Below are positions 59,574 through 64,000 of a DNA stretch of 64,000 nucleotides, piece by piece. The position numbers and the translations under genes are program-made. This DNA comes from Azospirillum oleiclasticum. Lineage in GTDB: Bacteria; Pseudomonadota; Alphaproteobacteria; Azospirillales; Azospirillaceae. Within the stretch, counting starts at the first letter, position 1; each line of letters starts with the position of its first letter. The stretch lies in NCBI RefSeq assembly GCF_013423485.1, contig NZ_JABFFR010000036.1, positions 62,001 to 126,000 of the forward strand, given 5' to 3'. The notes under the pieces were generated by a model. It was not told the origin of the DNA. It was given only the letters and a program-made list of their open reading frames with translations, and did not search any database.

Positions 59574-59915
59574 CGCGCGGTCCCATCTATGGTCGAAAGG
59601 AAAACGGCGCCGCCGCCCGCAACCGGGCCGTGGCCGACCGTGCGGGCATTATGGGAATTGGCAACAGGATGGCGTCCAGCGCCCAAAGGCCGTGCCGCCA
59701 ACGTCGCCACCCCGGCCCTGGCACACCCCCTCTTTGCGGCGGGTGTGCCGGCCGGATGGGGGGAGTGGCGATGGGAAACGGTGCTGCTCGGCGGTGTTGC
59801 GAGTGGTGTTTTGCGCATGCCGCGGGAATCCGCCTCGGCGGTGCGCCGGTTGCAGTGCGGTGCGGCGGCTGTTAGACTTCTCCCGGTTGCATGAATCCCG
59901 CCTGGACGCGCCCAC
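59574..59915. promoter_or_regulatory. Divergent gap with a candidate promoter
   Basis: This 340-base gap separates uxs and the TPR gene. TTGCAG (59850-59855), a 17-base spacer and TAGACT (59873-59878) form a reasonable sigma-70-type promoter about 35 bases before the TPR gene. Nothing else was recognised. Confidence 0.4.
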
Positions 59916-60686
59916 ATGCCGGTACCGGCATTCCTTCGACCGTTACTGGACTGGATGACGCGCGAGCGGAACTTCCTGTTCGGCGGCATCGGTGCCGGGA
60001 TCATCGTGGCGGTCGGTCAGTATGTGTGGGGGTTGGCATTCCCGGCACCCCCGTCTCCTCCGCCGCCCCTGGTCGTGGTGCAGGTCCCCCAGCTGGCACC
60101 CCCCTTCGACTTGCACCGCCTGATCGAAGAGCACGCCCGCGCTCGTGAGGAGAAGGCCCGTGCCGAACACGCGACGGCGGAGGCCCGCCGTGAGGCGACG
60201 GAGGCGGCTCAGCGCACCCGCACGCGCGAACAGCAGCTTGTCGATATACAGGCTGAGATTGATGCTCTGCGCCGGCAACAGCCGTCGAACCTTGGCCTCC
60301 ATCTCGGAACACAGAGTACTCTCGAACGAGAGGAGCAGCTACTTCGCGAGGCGTTGGTCCTGAACGAAAACCTTGAGCGCAGGGAGGAATTGGCGGAAGA
60401 CTACTTCCAAATCGCCAGGATCAGACGGATGCGTCGCGATTACGAGACAGCGAAAGGATTGCTTCGCCAAGCTCTGGCCATCGACGAGAAGCTCGACCGC
60501 AAGGAGGGTGCGGCACGCGATCACAACAACCTCGGCATCGTATTCGAGGAAGATGATGACCGGATGACGGCGGCGGGGCATTACCGTACGGCGCTGGCCC
60601 TGTACCGGCAGCTCGGCATGGCACGGGAGATCGCGATAGTCGAGGGGAACCTCAAGGCCATCGGTGCCGAGGTGCCGCCGCCGTGA
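59916..60686 (+). CDS. Membrane-anchored TPR protein
   Basis: A 256-residue protein. A single helix lies at about 20-42 (FLFGGIGAGIIVAVGQYVWGLAF), followed by a proline-rich stretch (PAPPSPPPPLVVVQVP). A charged coiled coil of alternating Ala, Glu and Arg covers about 75-118. Two to three TPR-like hairpins end the protein (EEQLLREALVLNENLERREELAEDYFQIARIRRMRRDYETAKGLLRQAL and AARDHNNLGIVFEEDD to YRTALALYRQLG). TPR proteins are scaffolds; a role in assembling the polysaccharide machinery is suggested by location only. Confidence 0.7.
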   Translation: MPVPAFLRPLLDWMTRERNFLFGGIGAGIIVAVGQYVWGLAFPAPPSPPPPLVVVQVPQLAPPFDLHRLIEEHARAREEKARAEHATAEARREATEAAQRTRTREQQLVDIQAEIDALRRQQPSNLGLHLGTQSTLEREEQLLREALVLNENLERREELAEDYFQIARIRRMRRDYETAKGLLRQALAIDEKLDRKEGAARDHNNLGIVFEEDDDRMTAAGHYRTALALYRQLGMAREIAIVEGNLKAIGAEVPPP

Positions 60687-61140
60687 GGGGCCAGGGCGGT
60701 CGCTTGGCTGCCCGGCGGCCTCGTCACCCCGCGGTCCTCAGCCACCGCCGGCGATAGCCGACTGTCCGGCAGCGGCCGGAACGGCAGGGCGTCCCACCCC
60801 CGAACCCCATCCCGCCAAGGGGGTGCCTTCACCCCACCAACGGGCAACCGATTCCCCGAACGAACCGGCATTCCACCCACCACCAAATAGCGCCGATAAC
60901 AATGGCCTGACTTGGGCAAATGGTCGGCTGGCGGCGTCGTCTGCGCTACGGCCATCGCGCGCTCGCCTTGGACGGAACCCGGTGTTTCCATGCCGCGGAC
61001 ATCAGGGCGGCATTCGCCGATGACCTGAGACCATTGTCCCGCACACAGTATTCCGTCGCACAACGGTTGCCGGCGGCGTTGGTTCCGGTCGATGCCGGCA
61101 CCGGCCGCAGCGATGGCAACCTCCTTCGCGAGGATCAGTC
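60687..61140. other. Gene-free stretch
   Basis: About 450 bases of GC-rich sequence between the TPR gene and the WecG-type gene. Short frames exist on both strands but none has a ribosome-binding site or protein-like composition. No strong terminator hairpin, dyad or RNA gene was recognised. GAGGATC at the right end is the probable ribosome-binding site of the next gene. Confidence 0.5.
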
Positions 61141-61959
61141 ATGCCGGAGTTTGCGCAGAACCCGGTGACGGGTGGAGATGGTGCCGCCCCCTTCCGGCCG
61201 CCGCGCGTCAGCGTTCTGGGGGTCGGCGTCAGCGCCATCGGCATGGACGACGCCGTCCACACCATCGGCCGCTGGATCGCCGAACGCAGCCGCAGCTATG
61301 TCTGCGTCACCGGCGTGCATGGGGTGATGGAAAGTCAGCGCGACCCCGCGCTGTGCCGCATCCACAACCGGGCGGGGATGGTGACGCCGGACGGCATGCC
61401 GCTGGTCTGGCTGCTGAAACACGCCGGCCACCGCCACGCCGACCGCGTCTACGGCCCCGACTTGATGGAGGCGGTCTTCGCCCGCTCCGCCGCCCAGGGC
61501 TGGACCCATTATCTTTACGGATCGTCGGAGGAGGCCCTGGCGCGGCTGGAGGCCAACCTTACCCGGCGCTTTCCCGGTGCCCGCATCGTCGGCCGCTTCT
61601 CGCCCCCCTTCCGGCCGCTGACGGCGGAGGAGGACGCCGGCATCGTGGCGCGGATCGACGCCAGCGGCGCCGACATCGTCTGGGTCGGCCTGTCCACGCC
61701 CAAGCAGGAGCGCTGGATGGCCGCGCACCGCGACCGGCTGGCCGCCCCCGTGCTGATCGGGGTCGGCGCCGCCTTCGACTTCCACGCCGGGCTGAAGAAG
61801 CAGGCGCCGCGCTTCGTCCAGCGCAGCGGTTTCGAATGGCTGTTCCGCATGGCGACCGAGCCGCGGCGGCTGTGGAAGCGCTACGCCACCAACAACCCGC
61901 AATTCGTCGTCCGCATCCTGGCCCAGCTCGCGGGCCTCAGGCGCTACCCGCTGTCCTGA
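61141..61959 (+). CDS. WecG/TagA/CpsF-family glycosyltransferase
   Basis: A 272-residue GT26 enzyme. Family motifs: VSVLGVGVSAIGMDDAVHTIGRWIAERS, CVTGVHGVMESQRDPALCRIHNRAGMVTPDGMPLVWLLK, DRVYGPDLMEAVFARSA, HYLYGSSEEALARLEANLTRRFPG, DIVWVGLSTPKQERWMA and IGVGAAFDFHAGLKKQAPRFVQRSGFEWLFRM. The Asp in TPDGMP and the Thr/Gln of STPKQE are conserved catalytic-region residues. It adds a second sugar, typically ManNAc or glucuronate type, to the undecaprenyl-linked primer. The length is usual. Confidence 0.92.
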   Translation: MPEFAQNPVTGGDGAAPFRPPRVSVLGVGVSAIGMDDAVHTIGRWIAERSRSYVCVTGVHGVMESQRDPALCRIHNRAGMVTPDGMPLVWLLKHAGHRHADRVYGPDLMEAVFARSAAQGWTHYLYGSSEEALARLEANLTRRFPGARIVGRFSPPFRPLTAEEDAGIVARIDASGADIVWVGLSTPKQERWMAAHRDRLAAPVLIGVGAAFDFHAGLKKQAPRFVQRSGFEWLFRMATEPRRLWKRYATNNPQFVVRILAQLAGLRRYPLS

Positions 61960-62022
61960 CGCGGACCGGCATTCCCCTGTGTCCGCCGCCCCGCGGGGCG
62001 GCCCATCCGGAGGTTTTCTTTG

Positions 62023-63042
62023 ATGAAGAGCAGCGACGTCATTCTGGTGACCGGGGCCGGCGGTTTCATCGGCGGCCATCTGGTGTCCCATCTGCTGTCC
62101 CGCGGCTTCACCAGGGTGGTGGCGGTGGACTGCAAGGAGATCCAGGACTGGTACCAGATCTCCCCCAACGCCCGGACCCTGCAGCGCGACCTGCGCGACC
62201 GCGACGCCTGCCTGGAGGTGACGGAGGGGGTCGATCACGTCTTCAACCTCGCCGCCGACATGGGCGGCATGGGCTTCATCGAGACCCACAAGGCCGAGTG
62301 CATGCTGTCGGTGCTGATCAACACCCACATGCTGATGGCGGCGCGCGAGCACGGGGTGAAGCGCTTCCTCTACACCTCGTCGGCCTGCGTCTACAACGGC
62401 GAGAAGCAGGTGCGCCCGGACGTCACGGCGCTGCGCGAGGAGGACGCCTACCCCGCCATGCCCGAGGACGGCTACGGCTGGGAGAAGCTGTTCAGCGAGC
62501 GGATGTGCCGCCACTTCACCGAGGATTTCGGCATCCCCACCCGCGTCGTGCGCTACCACAACGTCTACGGCCCCAACGGAACCTACGACGGCGGGCGGGA
62601 GAAGGCGCCGGCCGCCATCTGCCGCAAGGTGATCGAGGCGAAGCTGTCCGGCCGCCACGAGATCGAGATCTGGGGCGACGGCGAGCAGACCCGCAGCTTC
62701 ATGTACATCGACGATTGCCTGAAGGGCACGCTGGCCCTGATGGACAGCGATTTCGGCGAGCCGATCAACCTCGGCTCCGACCAGCTCGTGACCATCAACC
62801 AGCTCGTCGACATGGTCGAGGACATCGCCGGCATCAAGCTGGAGCGCCGCTACAAGCTCGACGCGCCCAAGGGCGTGCGCGGCCGCAACAGCGACAACAC
62901 GCTGATCAAACAGGTGCTGGGCTGGGCGCCCGACATCCGACTGGAGGACGGGCTGGCCCGCACCTACGCCTGGATCTACGACCAGATGGCGGGCGAGCGG
63001 ACCTTTCCACGGGAATTGGCCGCCACCGGCACCGCCGACTGA
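62023..63042 (+). CDS. NAD-dependent sugar epimerase, GDP-mannose 3,5-epimerase-like
   Basis: A 339-residue extended SDR enzyme. NAD site VTGAGGFIGGHLVSHLL; the block NLAADMGGMGFIETHKAE closely resembles the signature of GDP-mannose 3,5-epimerases. The catalytic motif is YGWEKLFSERM (YxxxK), with SSACVYNGEKQ upstream. The substrate part has RVVRYHNVYGPNGTYDGGREKAPAAICRKV and GDGEQTRSFMYIDDCLKG. GGAGG lies ten bases before ATG 62023. If the assignment is right it makes GDP-L-galactose or GDP-L-gulose from GDP-mannose. Other GDP- or UDP-sugar epimerases remain possible. Confidence 0.83.
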   Translation: MKSSDVILVTGAGGFIGGHLVSHLLSRGFTRVVAVDCKEIQDWYQISPNARTLQRDLRDRDACLEVTEGVDHVFNLAADMGGMGFIETHKAECMLSVLINTHMLMAAREHGVKRFLYTSSACVYNGEKQVRPDVTALREEDAYPAMPEDGYGWEKLFSERMCRHFTEDFGIPTRVVRYHNVYGPNGTYDGGREKAPAAICRKVIEAKLSGRHEIEIWGDGEQTRSFMYIDDCLKGTLALMDSDFGEPINLGSDQLVTINQLVDMVEDIAGIKLERRYKLDAPKGVRGRNSDNTLIKQVLGWAPDIRLEDGLARTYAWIYDQMAGERTFPRELAATGTAD

Positions 63043-63067
63043 TCCGGGCGGGGAGCGGCGGTCCACC

Positions 63068-64000
63068 ATGCGCGTCCTGATGCTCCACAACTTCTACCAG
63101 CAGCCCGGCGGCGAGGACGAGAGCTTCGCCGCCGAGGCGGACGTGCTGGAACGGCACGGCCACACGGTGTCGCGCCTGACCCTGCACAACGACGCCATCA
63201 CCGGCATGTCCCATCTGGAGGTGGGGCTGCGCACGGTGTGGAACCCGGCCGGGTACCGGGCGGTCGCCGACCGCATACGGGAATTCCGGCCGGACGTGAT
63301 GCACGCGCAGAACAGCTTCCCGCTGCTCTCCCCCGCGGTGGTGCACGCCGCCCGGCGGGCGGGGGTGCCGGTGGTGATGTCGGTGCGGAACTACCGGCTG
63401 TTCTGCGTCGGTGCCACCTTCTTCCGCGACGGAAAGCCGTGCGAGGACTGTCTGGGCCGGACGCTGCCCATCCCCGGCGTGCGGCACGGCTGCTACCGCG
63501 GCAGCAAACTCGGCAGCGCCAGCGTGGCGCTGATGCTGGCGACGCACCGCGCGCTCGGCACCTGGACCCGGCACGTCGACGTGTTCGTCGCCCTGTCGGA
63601 GTTCACCCGCGCCAAATGCGTGGAGAGCGGCCTGCCCGCCGACCGGGTGGTGAGCAAGCCCAACTTCCTGAAGAGCGATCCCGGCGTCGGCGACGGCCGC
63701 GGCGGCTACGCCCTGTTCGTCGGCCGGCTGGCCAAGGAGAAGGGGCTGGGCACGCTGCTGGAGGCGTGGCGGCGGCTTGACGGGTCCATGCCGCTGAAGG
63801 TGGTGGGGGACGGGCCGATGGATCACCTGCTGGCCGACGCCCCGCCGGGGGTGGAGTGGCTGGGCCGGCGTACGTCCGCCGAGACGTTGGAGCTGATGCG
63901 GGGCGCGCGGGTGCTGGTCTTCCCAAGCGAGTGGTACGAGACCTTCGGCCGGGTGGCGATCGAAGCCTTCGCCTGCGGCACGCCGGTGATCGCCGCGCGC
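63068..64000 (+). CDS. GT4-family glycosyltransferase (cut by the window end)
   Basis: The first 311 residues of a GT-B transferase; no stop is reached. N-terminal motif VLMLHNFYQQPGGEDESFAAEADVLERHGH, then RPDVMHAQNSFPLLSPAVV and a Cys-containing insert (GKPCEDCLGRTLPIPGVRHGCYRG), similar to that of the GT4 at 28100. The donor lobe has YALFVGRLAKEKGLGTLLEAWRRL and SEWYETFGRVAIEAFACGTPVIAAR, where the Glu pair contacts the nucleotide sugar. ATG 63068 is 25 bases after the epimerase gene, so they are in one operon. Confidence 0.87.
   Translation, partial: MRVLMLHNFYQQPGGEDESFAAEADVLERHGHTVSRLTLHNDAITGMSHLEVGLRTVWNPAGYRAVADRIREFRPDVMHAQNSFPLLSPAVVHAARRAGVPVVMSVRNYRLFCVGATFFRDGKPCEDCLGRTLPIPGVRHGCYRGSKLGSASVALMLATHRALGTWTRHVDVFVALSEFTRAKCVESGLPADRVVSKPNFLKSDPGVGDGRGGYALFVGRLAKEKGLGTLLEAWRRLDGSMPLKVVGDGPMDHLLADAPPGVEWLGRRTSAETLELMRGARVLVFPSEWYETFGRVAIEAFACGTPVIAAR

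Overview
The window is GC-rich alphaproteobacterial DNA. It looks like a secondary replicon (large plasmid or chromid) of an Azospirillum-like member of the Rhodospirillales. This is inferred from the hydrogen-sensing HupTUV operon, the RpoE/ChrR sigma/anti-sigma pair, the urea/amide uptake operon, GANTC (CcrM-type) sites, and a plasmid-type replication initiator (32879-34480) beside an iteron array (34552-35179). No rRNA or tRNA gene was recognised, and none of the genes found is an obvious core housekeeping gene.

Region 1 (1-5800) is a patchy accessory island. It holds two related coiled-coil/winged-helix proteins facing each other at 17 and 5076, a Panacea-domain gene overlapping a small membrane protein (candidate toxin-antitoxin pair), an IS1595-type transposase divergent from a DUF6471-like regulator, and a markedly AT-rich two-gene module (350-aa soluble protein plus four-helix membrane protein). 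A small CRISPR-like array and a dispersed palindromic repeat follow. Region 2 (5921-9752) is hupTUV: a histidine kinase and the two subunits of the regulatory [NiFe]-hydrogenase. Region 3 (9973-13268) mixes small membrane proteins, a KilA-N protein, vapBC and two small exported proteins.

Region 4 (13365-31463) carries an ATP-grasp enzyme and an NCS2 permease, then an exopolysaccharide cluster. That cluster has a GT39-type transferase, a Wzy-like polymerase, a GT4, a fused GT2/sugar-phosphate transferase, a Wzc/ExoP-type co-polymerase kinase, two GT2s, a Wzx-like flippase, another GT4 and a secreted GH26-like hydrolase. Region 5 (31486-35340) is chrR-rpoE, the replication initiator and the origin. 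Region 6 (35363-49019) is an amide/urea module on the minus strand: fmdB, formamidase, a chemoreceptor fused to a UrtA-like binding domain, and urtE-D-C-B-A. Divergent from urtA are an NCS1-transporter/histidine-kinase/receiver fusion and a LuxR-type response regulator. Region 7 (49044-52600) is a PAS hybrid kinase plus ohrR-ohr with a good OhrR operator. Region 8 (52682-64000) is a second polysaccharide block: membrane protein, parallel beta-helix protein, second Wzc/GumC protein, UDP-glucuronate decarboxylase, TPR protein, WecG-type transferase, GDP-mannose-epimerase-like enzyme and a GT4 cut by the window end.

The most unusual items are the cytoplasmic chemoreceptor-UrtA fusion and the transporter-kinase fusion that bracket the urt operon. 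Together they suggest that uptake, chemotaxis and transcription respond to the same small nitrogen compound. Also notable are the AT-rich two-gene module, the Panacea pair, and the origin with about a dozen iterons and contiguous palindromes carrying GANTC sites.
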